From Acrocarpospora catenulata (GTDB taxonomy: Bacteria; Actinomycetota; Actinomycetes; Streptosporangiales; Streptosporangiaceae), in assembly GCF_018476525.1 (NCBI RefSeq), contig NZ_JAHCST010000018.1:101531-165530 (forward strand): DNA of 64,000 nt, written 5' to 3'. Position numbers and translations under genes: made by a program. The notes beneath the pieces were generated by a model, which worked only from the letters and a program-made list of their open reading frames with translations, was not told the origin of the DNA and ran no database searches. Within the stretch, counting starts at the first letter, position 1. Every line of letters begins with the position of its first letter. This document shows, piece by piece, positions 52,931 through 61,983 of this stretch.

Positions 52931-55419
52931 GCCGCCGCCAGCGCGTCCACGATGGAGGCCCGGGCCGCGCGGCGGGCGGGCAGCGTGGCCGCCAGCACCC
53001 CGGCCAGGCCGGACAGGGCGATCAGCAGCAGGATCTGCCCGGCTGGGACCGTGAAGGTGGTCTCGATGGGCATGCTCTTCATGGCCGCCCAGCCGAACAC
53101 GGTGCCCAGCACCACCCCGATCAGCGCCCCGATCAGCCCGAGCACCAGCGCCTCCAGGGAGAGCATGCCGCGCAGCTGCCCCCGGGTCAGCCCGAGCGCG
53201 CGGACCAGCGCCGACTCGTGGGTGCGCTCGTGCACCGACAGGGAGAGCGTGTTGGCGATGCCCAGGATGGAGATGAGCACGGCCAGGCCGAGCAGCCCAC
53301 CGAAGATCATCAACACCATGTCCAGCGCCTCGTCGAACTCGCCCCGGATCTCGGCCGCGCTCGCCACCTGCGCCGTCGGGTACGGCAGCGCCACCGCCTC
53401 CACGGCCCGCCGCGCCACGTCGGTGGCGACCCCGTGCTTGGCGCTGACGTAGACGGCGGCGGCGCCGGGGCTGCCGAAGTACCGCTTGAAGTCGGCCTCC
53501 GGCAGGATGGCCTGGGCCTGGTCCACGTCCTCCTCGTCGAAGAGAGCTGTGAGCCTGACGTTCACCGTGCCCGCCTCGGTGGTGGCGAGCGGGACCGTGT
53601 CACCGAGTTTCAGCTTCTTGGCACTGGCCAGTTGCTTCCCCACGGCGATGGTGCCGGGGGTCAGCGCGTCGAACGATCCTTCCGTGACGGTAGGACGGGT
53701 CTCGGGGCCGGACGGGAGGTTCATGACCACCCGCTCCTGCCCGTTCAGCTTGGCGGTGGTCAGCTGGGTCTCGATCACCGTGCCCAGCTCGGGCGACTGG
53801 CGCAGCGCGGCGGCCAGCGCGGACGGCAGGCCGCTACCCTCGGGACCGCGCTGGTCGGTGACTATGAAGTCCACCGGGAACTGCTTGTCCAGCTGGGCCT
53901 GCACGCTCTCCCGGGTGGTCGAGGTGACCACCGAGATGAGCGTCATCAGGGTGACGCCGATGGTCAGCGCCACGGTGGTGGTGGCCGCCCGCTTGGGGTT
54001 CCGCTGGGAATTGTCCACCGCGAGCCTGCCGGGCACCCCGAAGAGCCGGCGCGGCAGCCAGCCTGCGACCGCCGCCAGCGGGCGCATCAGCACCGGGCTG
54101 ACGACCAGCACGCCGAGGAAGGTGACCGCGCCGCCGGCCACCACGGCCACCAGTGCCGTGTCGCCGTTCTCCATCGTCACCCCGATGGCGGTGACGGCCG
54201 CCCCGGCGAGCAGGAAGAGGCCCGCGAAGATCATCCGTACCAGACCGGCCCGGAAGGTGGGCTCCTCCAGCTGGGAGCGCAGGGCCGCCACCGGGGGCAC
54301 CCGGGTGGCGGCACGGGCCGGGAACAGGGCCGCGCCGACCGTGACGACCATGCCGACCAGCAGGGACACCACGATGGTCAGCGGTTTGAGGGAGATCGGC
54401 GCGTCGGTCGGCATGGGTGCGCCGAGCTGCCCGAGCACGGCCAGCGCGCCCGCCCCCAGGCCGAGGCCCACCACCAGGCCGAGCGCCGAGGAGAGCACCG
54501 CGACCACCACCGACTCGATCACGATCGAGCCGAAGACCTGGGTCCGGGTGGCGCCGATGCAGCGCAGCAGCGCCATCTCGCGGGTGCGCTGGGCGACCAG
54601 GATGTTGAACGTGTTGTAGATCACCAGAGCCGCCACGAACATCGCGATCAGACCGAAGATCAGCAGGAAGAGCCTGAAGTAACCGGCCTCGATATTGGAG
54701 GCCCTGGCCAGCTCGTCGGCGAGTTCGGTGCCGGTCTGGACCCGGTAGCCGGGGCCGGTGAGGGCGGCCACCGCGTCCCGCAGGGACTCGGGGTTCGGGC
54801 CCGCGATGTTGATCTCCCGATAGCCTTTGGCGGCGGTCATACGCTGGGCGGTCTCGGCGGTGAAGCCGACCGCGCCGGTGTAGGCGAGCCACTGGTCCAC
54901 CCCCACGTCGAAGAGGCCGACCAGGGTGAAGTCGTGCTTCCCGCCCTCCGGGTCGAGCACGGTGATGGTGTCGCCGATGGCGAACTGCCGGGTCTTGGCG
55001 GTGTTCTCGTCCAGGATGGCATCGGTGGGCCTGGTCGGGCCGACCCCGCTGGTGACGGTGGTGCGGGCCAGCGTGCCGGTGGCGATGGAGATGCCCGTGG
55101 TCGGCACGTTGCCGACGGCCTTGCCGTTCCTGCCGAGTAGCGGTGCCGGGCCGCCGAGCAGGCCCTGCGCGTCGGTCACACCGGGCACTGCGCGGATCTT
55201 GGCCAGTAGCTCGGCCGGGATCTCGTCGTCCTCCTTCGACCGGACGGCGACGTCCACTTTCTCCGCGTCGGCGGTGAACTTCTGCTGGAAGCCGACCTCG
55301 ATGGTGTCGGTCAGCACGAAGGTCCCGCCGATGAACCCGACCCCCAGCGTGATCGCCAGGGAGGTGAGCAGCAGGCGGAGCTTGTGGGCCAGCAGCCCCG
55401 CGAGGGTGGTCCGGAGCAC
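52927..55419 (-). CDS. FtsX/MacB-type ABC permease with two FtsX domains (cassette 3)
   Basis: Membrane protein of 830 residues. One helix at the N-terminus, a periplasmic-type MacB_PCD domain (about 45-240), a first FtsX domain of three helices (about 255-385), a central helix pair, a second extracytoplasmic domain (about 500-690), and a second FtsX domain ending at DALAAA. It works with the ATPase 3 nt upstream to extrude or mechanically couple an unknown substrate. Such long permeases are frequent in actinobacteria. Confidence 0.93.
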   Translation of the reverse strand: MLRTTLAGLLAHKLRLLLTSLAITLGVGFIGGTFVLTDTIEVGFQQKFTADAEKVDVAVRSKEDDEIPAELLAKIRAVPGVTDAQGLLGGPAPLLGRNGKAVGNVPTTGISIATGTLARTTVTSGVGPTRPTDAILDENTAKTRQFAIGDTITVLDPEGGKHDFTLVGLFDVGVDQWLAYTGAVGFTAETAQRMTAAKGYREINIAGPNPESLRDAVAALTGPGYRVQTGTELADELARASNIEAGYFRLFLLIFGLIAMFVAALVIYNTFNILVAQRTREMALLRCIGATRTQVFGSIVIESVVVAVLSSALGLVVGLGLGAGALAVLGQLGAPMPTDAPISLKPLTIVVSLLVGMVVTVGAALFPARAATRVPPVAALRSQLEEPTFRAGLVRMIFAGLFLLAGAAVTAIGVTMENGDTALVAVVAGGAVTFLGVLVVSPVLMRPLAAVAGWLPRRLFGVPGRLAVDNSQRNPKRAATTTVALTIGVTLMTLISVVTSTTRESVQAQLDKQFPVDFIVTDQRGPEGSGLPSALAAALRQSPELGTVIETQLTTAKLNGQERVVMNLPSGPETRPTVTEGSFDALTPGTIAVGKQLASAKKLKLGDTVPLATTEAGTVNVRLTALFDEEDVDQAQAILPEADFKRYFGSPGAAAVYVSAKHGVATDVARRAVEAVALPYPTAQVASAAEIRGEFDEALDMVLMIFGGLLGLAVLISILGIANTLSLSVHERTHESALVRALGLTRGQLRGMLSLEALVLGLIGALIGVVLGTVFGWAAMKSMPIETTFTVPAGQILLLIALSGLAGVLAATLPARRAARASIVDALAAA

Positions 55420-55422
55420 GGC

Positions 55423-56166
55423 TCAGGCCTCCAGCTTCAGCAGCGTGTCGAGCACGGTCTGCGGCGTGGGGGAGGTCACCTCGGTGACCAGCAGGCCGTC
55501 CCTGAGGAAGATCACCCGGTCGGCGTAGGAGGCGGCGCCCGGGTCGTGGGTGACCATCACGATGGTCTGGCCCAGCTCCCGGACCGAGCGGCGCAGGAAG
55601 GAGAGCACCTCGGCGCCGCTGCGCGAGTCCAGGTTCCCGGTCGGCTCGTCCGCGAAGATCACCTGCGGCTTGCTGATCAGCGCCCGGGCCACCGCCACCC
55701 GCTGCTGCTGGCCGCCGGAGAGCTGGCTCGGCCGGTGGCCCAGCCTGTCCCCCAGCCCGAGCGTCTCGATCACCCGGTCCAGCAGCACCTGGTCGGCCTG
55801 GCGGCCCGCGATGTCCAGCGGGAGGCGGATGTTCTGCTCGGCGGTGAGCGTGGGCAGCAGGTTGAACGCCTGGAAGACGAAGCCGATACGGTCCCGGCGG
55901 AGCAGCGTGAGCTGCTTGTCGGAGAGCCCGGTGATCTCCGTGTTCCCGATGGTGACGGTGCCCCCGGTGACCGAGTCAAGACCGGCCAGGCAGTGCATCA
56001 GGGTCGACTTCCCGCTGCCGGAAGGGCCCATGATCGCGGTGAAGGCGCCGGTGGCGAAGCCCACGTCGATGCCGCGCAACGCGTGCACCGCCGCGTCGCC
56101 CTGGCCGTACACCTTGGTGAGTCCCGTGGCCACGACGGCGTGCTGGACTTCGGTGAGAATCGTCAT
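55423..56166 (-). CDS. ABC transporter ATPase, MacB/LolD-like (cassette 3)
   Basis: ATPase of 247 residues. Walker A GPSGSGKST, the MacB-type FVFQAFNLLPTLTAEQN, signature LSGGQQQRVAVARAL and Walker B VIFADEPTGNLDS are all standard. It is followed by the permease with a 3-nt gap. A -10 box 7 nt before the ATG suggests a leaderless start and a promoter separate from the kinase-regulator genes 115 bp upstream. Confidence 0.95.
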   Translation of the reverse strand: MTILTEVQHAVVATGLTKVYGQGDAAVHALRGIDVGFATGAFTAIMGPSGSGKSTLMHCLAGLDSVTGGTVTIGNTEITGLSDKQLTLLRRDRIGFVFQAFNLLPTLTAEQNIRLPLDIAGRQADQVLLDRVIETLGLGDRLGHRPSQLSGGQQQRVAVARALISKPQVIFADEPTGNLDSRSGAEVLSFLRRSVRELGQTIVMVTHDPGAASYADRVIFLRDGLLVTEVTSPTPQTVLDTLLKLEA

Positions 56167-56173
56167 GCCAGTA

Positions 56174-56179
56174 ACGCTA
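56174..56179 (-). promoter_or_regulatory. Candidate -10 box (TAGCGT) of the MacB-like operon
   Basis: On the minus strand TAGCGT lies 7 nt before the ATG of the ATPase gene in the 115-bp gap behind the regulator gene. A promoter here would be the natural target of the adjoining response regulator. Confidence 0.45.
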
Positions 56180-56281
56180 GGGGGCGGGCATCCACGTTCC
56201 CTCGGTCCTCGGTACCGACTTCGGATGCCCCTCGCGGGGGGGTGGCCGGGGTCGAGGTGCTACTCCTGGGGTAGCCGGCGG

Positions 56282-56953
56282 TCAGACTTTTGGCCGATGG
56301 GTGATCAGGCCGCTCTCGTACGCGTAGACGACGGCCTGGGCGCGGTCGCGCAGGTCGAGCTTGGCGAGGATGCGGCCGAGATGGGTCTTCACCGTGGCCT
56401 CGGCCAGGTGCAGGCAGGCGGCGATCTCGCTGTTGGACAGGCCGCGCGCCACGTGGATGAGCACCTCGCGCTCCCGGGCGGTCAGCACGTCCGGGTCGCG
56501 GCCGGTCCGCCCGCCCGCAGGGAGGTAGGCGGCGACCAGGTCGAGCAGGCGGCGGGTGGTGCTCGGGGCCACCACCGCGTCCCCCTCGTGCACCGAACGG
56601 ATCGCGTTGAGCAGGTCGGCCGGGGGGACGTCCTTGAGCAGGAAGCCGGAGGCACCCGCGCGGATCGCGGCGAAGGCGTACTCGTCCAGGTCGAAGGTGG
56701 TGAGGATGATCACGCGTGGGGCGTTCGGTTCGGCGCGGATCAGGCGGGTGGCCTCCACGCCGTCCATCCGGGGCATGCGCACGTCCATCAGCACCACGTC
56801 CACCTCGGTGCCGCGCGCCGCCGCCACGGCGGCGGCGCCGTCTCCCGCCTCGGCCACCACCTCGATGTCCGGCTGGGCGCCCAGCACCATGCGGAAACCG
56901 GCCCTGACCAGTTCCTGGTCGTCGACGAGCATCACCCGGAGCACCGCGCTCAC
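56282..56953 (-). CDS. Response regulator, NarL/LuxR family (cassette 3)
   Basis: Regulator of 223 residues. Receiver motifs are VMLVDDQELVRAGF, Asp57 (VLMDVRMPRMDG), ILTTFD and LLKDVPP. The LuxR helix-turn-helix is at about 155-205 (LTAREREVLIHVARG, AEATVKTHLGRIL). The GTG at 56953 overlaps the kinase stop by 4 bp. Its position suggests control of the MacB-like exporter that follows. Confidence 0.95.
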   Translation of the reverse strand: MSAVLRVMLVDDQELVRAGFRMVLGAQPDIEVVAEAGDGAAAVAAARGTEVDVVLMDVRMPRMDGVEATRLIRAEPNAPRVIILTTFDLDEYAFAAIRAGASGFLLKDVPPADLLNAIRSVHEGDAVVAPSTTRRLLDLVAAYLPAGGRTGRDPDVLTAREREVLIHVARGLSNSEIAACLHLAEATVKTHLGRILAKLDLRDRAQAVVYAYESGLITHRPKV

Positions 56954-58125
56954 CGCCCCGCCGGGATCCGGGCGACGACCTGGAAGCCGCCGCCCAGCCG
57001 GGGCGAGGCGTGCACTGTTCCGCCGTACATGGTGACCCTTTCCCGCATACCGATCAGTCCGTGGCCGCCCTCGCCCGCCGGGGCCGCCGCGCCCCGGCCG
57101 TCGTCCAGGACGGTGACCGTGATCTCCCGATCTCCTGACTCCACCCGCACGTCGGCCTGGACGCCGGGGCCGCCGTGTTTGAGGGTGTTGGTGAGCGCTT
57201 CCTGGACGATGCGGTAGATCACCAGTTGCTCGCCCTGGGGGAGGCCCGCCAGGTCCTCGTCCGCACTGAGCCGCACCGGCAGGCCGGACTCCCGCACCTG
57301 CCGGACCAGCTCCGCCAGTTGTCCCAGCCCCGGCTGCGGCTGGTAGTCCTCCGCTCCCGGGCCATCCTCCCGCAACACCCCCACCAGGCGCCGCATCTCG
57401 CTGAGCGCCCGCCGTCCGGTCGCCGAGATGGCGTGTACGGCCTGGCGCGCCTGCTCGGGATCCCGGTCGATGGCGTAGCCGGCGCCGTCCGCCTGGACGA
57501 CGATCACGCTCACGTTGTGCGCCACCACGTCGTGCAGTTCCCGGGCGATCCTGGCGCGTTCGGCGGCGGTGGCGATCAGCGCCTGCTGGTCGCGTTCCCG
57601 TTCTGCCCGCTCGGCGCGGTCCTCCAGACCCTCGATGTACCTGCGGCGCATGTTGGCGTAGATTCCGGCCAGCCAGACGGCGATCACGAAGGCCGAGGCG
57701 TTGGCGAAGATCTCCAGAGTGAAGTCGTCCCAGGCCCACAACGCCAGGAACGTGCCGAACTCGGCGACCAGCGCCGCCGCGATCGCCCAGGCCAGGTTCT
57801 TGCGGGCGGCCACGCCGTACATGGCGACCAGGACCGACATGCTCGCCGGGAGCGGTTGCAATGAGGCCAGCCACTGGGCGAAGCAGAGCGCCGCGATCAC
57901 CGCGAACACCTGGATGGGGTAGCGCCTGCGCCATATCAGCGGGAGCAGCAGCGCCGCCGACAGCACGAACGCCGTCAGCTCGCCCGGGTGGTAGCTGGCC
58001 GCGATCGGCGGCACGCTCAGGTACTCCGGGGTTGCCACCAGGCAGAACAGCACCAGCGGCGCGACGGTGAGCACGTCCACCAGCGCGGGGTGCCGCCGTC
58101 GCCAGACACGGAGTCGGGCGAGCAT
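56950..58125 (-). CDS. Sensor histidine kinase, HisKA_3 family (cassette 3)
   Basis: Membrane kinase of 391 residues. Five or six helices fill residues 15-158, with no sizeable extracytoplasmic loop. The H box RELHDVVAHNVSVIVVQ carries His198. The N box is IVQEALTNTLKHG and the G box GGHGLIGMRERV. First gene of the leftward cassette; ATG start. It belongs to the same DesK-like class as the other two kinases here but differs clearly in its membrane part. Confidence 0.94.
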   Translation of the reverse strand: MLARLRVWRRRHPALVDVLTVAPLVLFCLVATPEYLSVPPIAASYHPGELTAFVLSAALLLPLIWRRRYPIQVFAVIAALCFAQWLASLQPLPASMSVLVAMYGVAARKNLAWAIAAALVAEFGTFLALWAWDDFTLEIFANASAFVIAVWLAGIYANMRRRYIEGLEDRAERAERERDQQALIATAAERARIARELHDVVAHNVSVIVVQADGAGYAIDRDPEQARQAVHAISATGRRALSEMRRLVGVLREDGPGAEDYQPQPGLGQLAELVRQVRESGLPVRLSADEDLAGLPQGEQLVIYRIVQEALTNTLKHGGPGVQADVRVESGDREITVTVLDDGRGAAAPAGEGGHGLIGMRERVTMYGGTVHASPRLGGGFQVVARIPAGR

Positions 58126-58570
58126 GCACCCACGATACGTACCTGGCCATGGGTTTCCGGTCCGTCTCAGGGCGGATTCGCGGGTACGACCTAGGTCGCA
58201 GATCGGGTTTACACGGCCCTTACGGGGGGCCAGGCATCATTCTTTATAGGGAACGCCTCTTGGGGTGAGTAAAGGGATTACCTGCTGATGGGGAACGCAG
58301 GGGAGGGCCGCGCGGCGAAGAGGACGCGTCGCGCGGCCCTTCCGAAAGCGGACCCCCTGGTGGGGGGACTCGGACTACGGCGGAGCCGCTCCGATGCTGC
58401 TGCGGGCGTCGGGGTTGGCTCCGCCGGCCATTTTGGGGCTTCAATTTCCTGTTGCCGATAAATCGGCAGGACCACTCTGACCACTGTGGCGTTCTGCAAG
58501 TGGCCCGCTAGTGCTGCCCACGATGCTGCACGCGTTTGTCGAAAAACGCTCGCAAGGATCGTGATGAGAA
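58126..58570. other. 445-bp intergenic region with hairpins, upstream of the RCC1 gene
   Basis: The region separates the divergent kinase and RCC1 genes. It contains a large hairpin (58301-58343) and TGCCGAT-AA-ATCGGCA (58453-58468), a 7-bp inverted repeat with AT centre. The length allows a long structured 5' leader on the RCC1 mRNA. I tested it by eye against ydaO, thi-box and GEMM riboswitch patterns and found no match. No gene is supported. Confidence 0.5.
58301..58343. repeat. 14-bp inverted repeat in the RCC1 upstream region
   Basis: GGGAGGGCCGCGCG (58301-58314) pairs with CGCGCGGCCCTTCC (58330-58343), 13 of 14 positions, around a 15-nt loop. It lies about 230 nt before the RCC1 start and 175 nt from the kinase start, so it is neither a normal terminator nor a start-proximal operator. 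Confidence 0.6.
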
Positions 58571-60055
58571 ATGCATTCTTCAGTACGTCAGACCTGGATC
58601 GCCCGGGTGGTCTCCGGCATGTTGATAGCGACCGCCGTCGTCTTACCGGCCGGCGGCGCGCAGGCGGCGGCCGAATGGACGCACGCCGCCGCCTGGGGTG
58701 ACAACGGCGTCGGCCAACTCGGTGACGGGAGTCAGACGTCGTCGCCCGTTCCGGTCGCGGTGCTGGCGGCGGGGTACGGCTTCACGAAAGTGGCCGCCGG
58801 GGACGGCCACAATGTCGCGATCGGCGCCCAGGGCACCGTCTGGACGTGGGGTGGCAACCACGTGGGGCAGCTGGGGGACGGGACCACCACATCGCACCCG
58901 GCTCCCGTCAAGGTTCCCGGGCTGATCGGTGTGGTCGATGTCGCCGCGGGGTCGGACTTCACCCTGGCGCTGGCGTCGAACGGGCAGGTCTGGGGCTGGG
59001 GCAACAACTTCCGCGGCCAGGTGGGTGACGGGACCACCGTGCGCAGACTGAGCCCGGTTCGGTCGACCATCCTGTCCGGCGTCACCCAGATCACGGCCGG
59101 CCTGGACTACGCGCTGGCCCTGCGCGGTGACGGCTCGGCCCTGGCCTGGGGGGAGAACAGCCTCGGCCAGCTCGGTATCGGCAGCTACGACGACCAGGTG
59201 GTGCCGACGGTGCTGCCGACCCTCAACGGCATCGCCAAGATCTCTGCCGGAGGTCGTCATGCCCTTGCCCTTCGTACCGACGGCTCGGTGTGGGGCTGGG
59301 GGTACGGCTGGGACGGTCAGGTGGGTGACGGTACCCAGTACACCCGTCCGCTGCCGGTCAACGTCCTGACCTCCGAATACACCGACATCGCCGCAGGAAG
59401 CCGGTTCAGCCTCGGCATTCGCGTGGACGGCAGGCTCATGGCCTGGGGCGACAACAGCGCCGGCCAACTAGGCCTGGGCACCACCGAGCACCGCCTCCGC
59501 CCCACGAAGGTCACCACCCTGCCCGCCACGGTGACCGCCGTCTCCGCCGGCGGCGCCCACTCCCTGGTCGCCATGACCGACGGCACCGCCTGGTCCTCCG
59601 GCAGCAACGACTACGGCCAACTCGGCACCGGCCCCACCGGCGACAGCCTCGTCTTCACCCAGATCCCCAACCTGACCTCGGTCACCCAGGTTTCGGCCGC
59701 CTTCCGGCACTCTCTCGCCATCAGGGAGGTTCCCAAGCCCACCTACACGATCGAGGTCGTCTTCAAGAACCCAACGGTCCCCGCCGGTGGCACGGTAACC
59801 GCCCAGATCACCACCACCGCCCTGAACGGCTCAGTCCAGGAACTCACCCTGACCCCGACCACCCAGGGCATCCCCGCCACCATCACCCCGGCCACCGTCC
59901 AGGCAGGCGCCCAATCCACCCTCACCCTGACGGTCCCACCCCAAACCCCGCCCGGCACCTACCAAATCAAAATCACCGGCAAAACAACCCTCACCACAGT
60001 CCCCTCAGCCACAATCTCCACCATCTTCCCCATCCAGGTAACCCGCCCCGAATAA
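58571..60055 (+). CDS. Secreted RCC1-repeat beta-propeller protein
   Basis: Exported protein of 494 residues. A signal peptide ends near GGAQAAA (about residue 34). Seven RCC1 units follow, each marked by WG-N-GQLGDGT (for example WGDNGVGQLGDGS, WGNNFRGQVGDGT; the last is SGSNDYGQLGTGP), enough for one seven-bladed propeller. The C-terminal 100 residues are a Thr/Pro-rich Ig-like domain (YTIEVVFKNPTVPAGGTVT, in part) of the kind that binds surfaces. Function unknown; a carbohydrate- or protein-binding role is likely. Confidence 0.9.
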   Translation: MHSSVRQTWIARVVSGMLIATAVVLPAGGAQAAAEWTHAAAWGDNGVGQLGDGSQTSSPVPVAVLAAGYGFTKVAAGDGHNVAIGAQGTVWTWGGNHVGQLGDGTTTSHPAPVKVPGLIGVVDVAAGSDFTLALASNGQVWGWGNNFRGQVGDGTTVRRLSPVRSTILSGVTQITAGLDYALALRGDGSALAWGENSLGQLGIGSYDDQVVPTVLPTLNGIAKISAGGRHALALRTDGSVWGWGYGWDGQVGDGTQYTRPLPVNVLTSEYTDIAAGSRFSLGIRVDGRLMAWGDNSAGQLGLGTTEHRLRPTKVTTLPATVTAVSAGGAHSLVAMTDGTAWSSGSNDYGQLGTGPTGDSLVFTQIPNLTSVTQVSAAFRHSLAIREVPKPTYTIEVVFKNPTVPAGGTVTAQITTTALNGSVQELTLTPTTQGIPATITPATVQAGAQSTLTLTVPPQTPPGTYQIKITGKTTLTTVPSATISTIFPIQVTRPE

Positions 60056-60152
60056 CCCAACAACCCGGCAATCGCGACCAACAACAAATCCAGGCGATCG
60101 GCGCTCTAACCGGGTGGAGTCCAACGGGGGACCCGATGACCCGGGAGGTCCG

Positions 60153-61148
60153 ATGAGACCTAGACCCATGGCTGTCGTACTCGCTGTCCTGACAGTCGCG
60201 GCTTGCGGAGGAGTCGCCGACACGCACACCCACACAGCCGGAGTGCGACACGAAGACACCATCAGATACGTCTCGGTACGAGGATGCTCGGATCCGGACG
60301 AGTGGCCGCCCAGCGCATGTGGGAACTGGCGGCTCGCCACGCACGGGGGTGAAATACAGGAGTTGGCGGACGCTTGGGTCGAACCGCTGAATGCCGAAGG
60401 CAAGCAGCTGAAGCAGGCCCAGGCGCCCATCGAGGTCAGCGGGGACGGCCGGCACGTCGCGTACTTCAGGAAGTCCGACAACAGGCTGGTCGTCCGGGAG
60501 GTCGGCGGACAGGTCCATGCCATGGCCGCCGACGTCCTGCCCAGGGGTTTCGGGATGGACGACGTGAAGTTGATGCTGTCGCAGGACGGCACACGCCTGG
60601 GCGTCATCTACTACGAGGAGCGGAAAGAACCCACCCGGGTGTACGACACCACGACCGGCGTCCTGCTCTGGACCGCACCCTGGGACGTGGAGTTCTACGG
60701 TTTCAGCGGCGACGCCGGCGAGCTCCTGGCCTACCGCGAGGGCGATGATTTCCGCATAGCCGATCTGTACGTCTTCGGACCGCCAGGAGAGTTGCTGCAC
60801 CGTAAGCCCTCGGGGGAGGGCGTTGCCCTGGCACCCTACGCACTGGCCGCAGACGGCACCACCACAGCGGCGGTGACGTCCGGCCATCAAGGCGAAGGGA
60901 CGGATGTCGTCGTCTACGACCTCACCTCCGGCCGAATCACGACGCGCCTACCGGTCCCGCTTGAAAGCCTCCACACGATCGCCTGGACAGGCCCGGCCCA
61001 GATAACCATCCACGACCATCACAAGGAGGGCAACGCACCGACACAGGTACGTGTCCTGCAGATCGACACCACCACGAAGAAGATCACGACCAGGGATGCC
61101 TACACGGTCCTGCCCGACTCGCTCACCTTCGAGTCCTGCGGCGGCTGA
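60153..61148 (+). CDS. Lipoprotein of unknown function, beta-propeller-like
   Basis: Protein of 331 residues with a lipobox (TVAACGG, Cys18). The mature chain has WD40/TolB-like strand patterns: DGRHVAYFRKSDNRLVVRE, SQDGTRLGVIYYEE and VVVYDLTSGRITTRLPV (quoted in part). Two cysteines (GCSDP, SACGNW) near the N-terminus and one in the final FESCGG may pair. GGGAGG lies 5 nt before the ATG at 60153. I do not recognise a named family. GC content is slightly lower than in neighbours. Confidence 0.82.
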   Translation: MRPRPMAVVLAVLTVAACGGVADTHTHTAGVRHEDTIRYVSVRGCSDPDEWPPSACGNWRLATHGGEIQELADAWVEPLNAEGKQLKQAQAPIEVSGDGRHVAYFRKSDNRLVVREVGGQVHAMAADVLPRGFGMDDVKLMLSQDGTRLGVIYYEERKEPTRVYDTTTGVLLWTAPWDVEFYGFSGDAGELLAYREGDDFRIADLYVFGPPGELLHRKPSGEGVALAPYALAADGTTTAAVTSGHQGEGTDVVVYDLTSGRITTRLPVPLESLHTIAWTGPAQITIHDHHKEGNAPTQVRVLQIDTTTKKITTRDAYTVLPDSLTFESCGG

Positions 61149-61198
61149 TGCCCGTCAGACACCAGATCCTGGTAGCGGCCCGCCACGCCCGGAGACCG

Positions 61199-61873
61199 TT
61201 ACCAGGACCCGCTTTTCAGCAGGTGGTCGATGAGCAGCCAGGCGCCGATCCCGGCCATTGCCGCGCCGGACAGGCGGCCGGTCAGGTGTGCGGCGGTGGG
61301 GCGGGTGTACAGGAGGGTTCGGGTGATGAGGCCCAGACACAGGTAGAACAGGGCGATGGTGGCCATGAAGGCCAGGCCGAGGACGCTGATCTGGGCCGCG
61401 ATCGGCCAGGCGGCGCGCGGGTCGGTGAATTGCGGGAGCAGGGCCAGGAAGATGAGCAGGCCTTTGGGGTTGAGGCCGCTGACGCCGACGCCACGCCAGA
61501 AGGTGCGCCATCCGGCGCCGGGGTCAGGGGCGGGGTCACTGCCGGGGGCGCTGCCAGGGCCAGGGGTGGGGTCGGTGCGTGGGGTGGCGGGTGTTGTGGG
61601 GCGGGCGAAGGTGGTGGCGCCGTGCCAGATCAGGTAGAGGCCGCCGAGGAGGGTGAGACCGGTCAGCAGGGCGGGGGATCCGGCGACCAGGGCGCCGACG
61701 CCGCCGGCGACGATCAGAGTGATCGCGGCGTAGCCGGTGACCAGGCCGGTGACGGCGGGGTAGACCGAGCGGCCGCGTAGCCCCGCGCTGATGGTGAAGG
61801 CCCAGTCCGCGCCGGGGACGGCGATGAGCAGAAGCGCGACCACCCAGAAGGCGAGCACGGAACTTGCAGCCAT
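61199..61873 (-). CDS. LysE family amino-acid exporter
   Basis: Membrane exporter of 224 residues with six helices. The N-terminal VALLLIAVPGADWAFTISAGLRGR and NPKGLLIFLALLPQF are family motifs (given in part). Between helices 3 and 4 there is a 30-residue Pro/Gly/Asp/Thr-rich insert (TPGPGSAPGSDPAPDPGAG), longer than usual. ATG at 61873 with GGGGGAC upstream. It is divergent from an Lrp regulator across 109 bp with palindromes, the classical arrangement for amino-acid-induced export. Confidence 0.9.
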   Translation of the reverse strand: MAASSVLAFWVVALLLIAVPGADWAFTISAGLRGRSVYPAVTGLVTGYAAITLIVAGGVGALVAGSPALLTGLTLLGGLYLIWHGATTFARPTTPATPRTDPTPGPGSAPGSDPAPDPGAGWRTFWRGVGVSGLNPKGLLIFLALLPQFTDPRAAWPIAAQISVLGLAFMATIALFYLCLGLITRTLLYTRPTAAHLTGRLSGAAMAGIGAWLLIDHLLKSGSW

Positions 61874-61927
61874 GGAAGTCCCCCTGGGGCGGCGGTCGAT
61901 ACGGGGGAGAGTACGGTCAATCGGCTC

Positions 61928-61946
61928 GAAAGTGCTTTCAACTTTC
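61928..61946. promoter_or_regulatory. Candidate Lrp sites (GAAAG-TG-CTTTC with ACTTTC)
   Basis: GAAAG-TG-CTTTC (61928-61939) is a perfect 5-2-5 palindrome; ACTTTC at 61941-61946 adds a half-site complementary to GAAAGT at 61928. They lie midway between the divergent lysE and lrp starts. Confidence 0.5.
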
Positions 61947-61964
61947 ACCTCGATGGCACCGTGT

Positions 61965-61983
61965 CGTGGAAGGATCTTCCACG
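61965..61983. promoter_or_regulatory. Candidate Lrp operator over the lrp start (CGTGGAAG-GAT-CTTCCACG)
   Basis: A perfect 8-bp inverted repeat with a 3-bp spacer that ends on the first base of the lrp GTG start. It includes the presumed ribosome site (GGAAGG). Binding would block expression of lrp itself. Confidence 0.6.

Noticed and set aside
56282..58150. A 622-residue hybrid frame over the third kinase-regulator pair
   Set aside because: Same artefact: out-of-frame kinase sequence followed by the real regulator starting at 56953.
58246..58420. Possible ydaO (c-di-AMP) or thi-box riboswitch (GGGGTGAGTAAAGGG, GGGGAACGCAGGGG)
   Set aside because: The elements are in the wrong order and the remaining conserved segments are missing.
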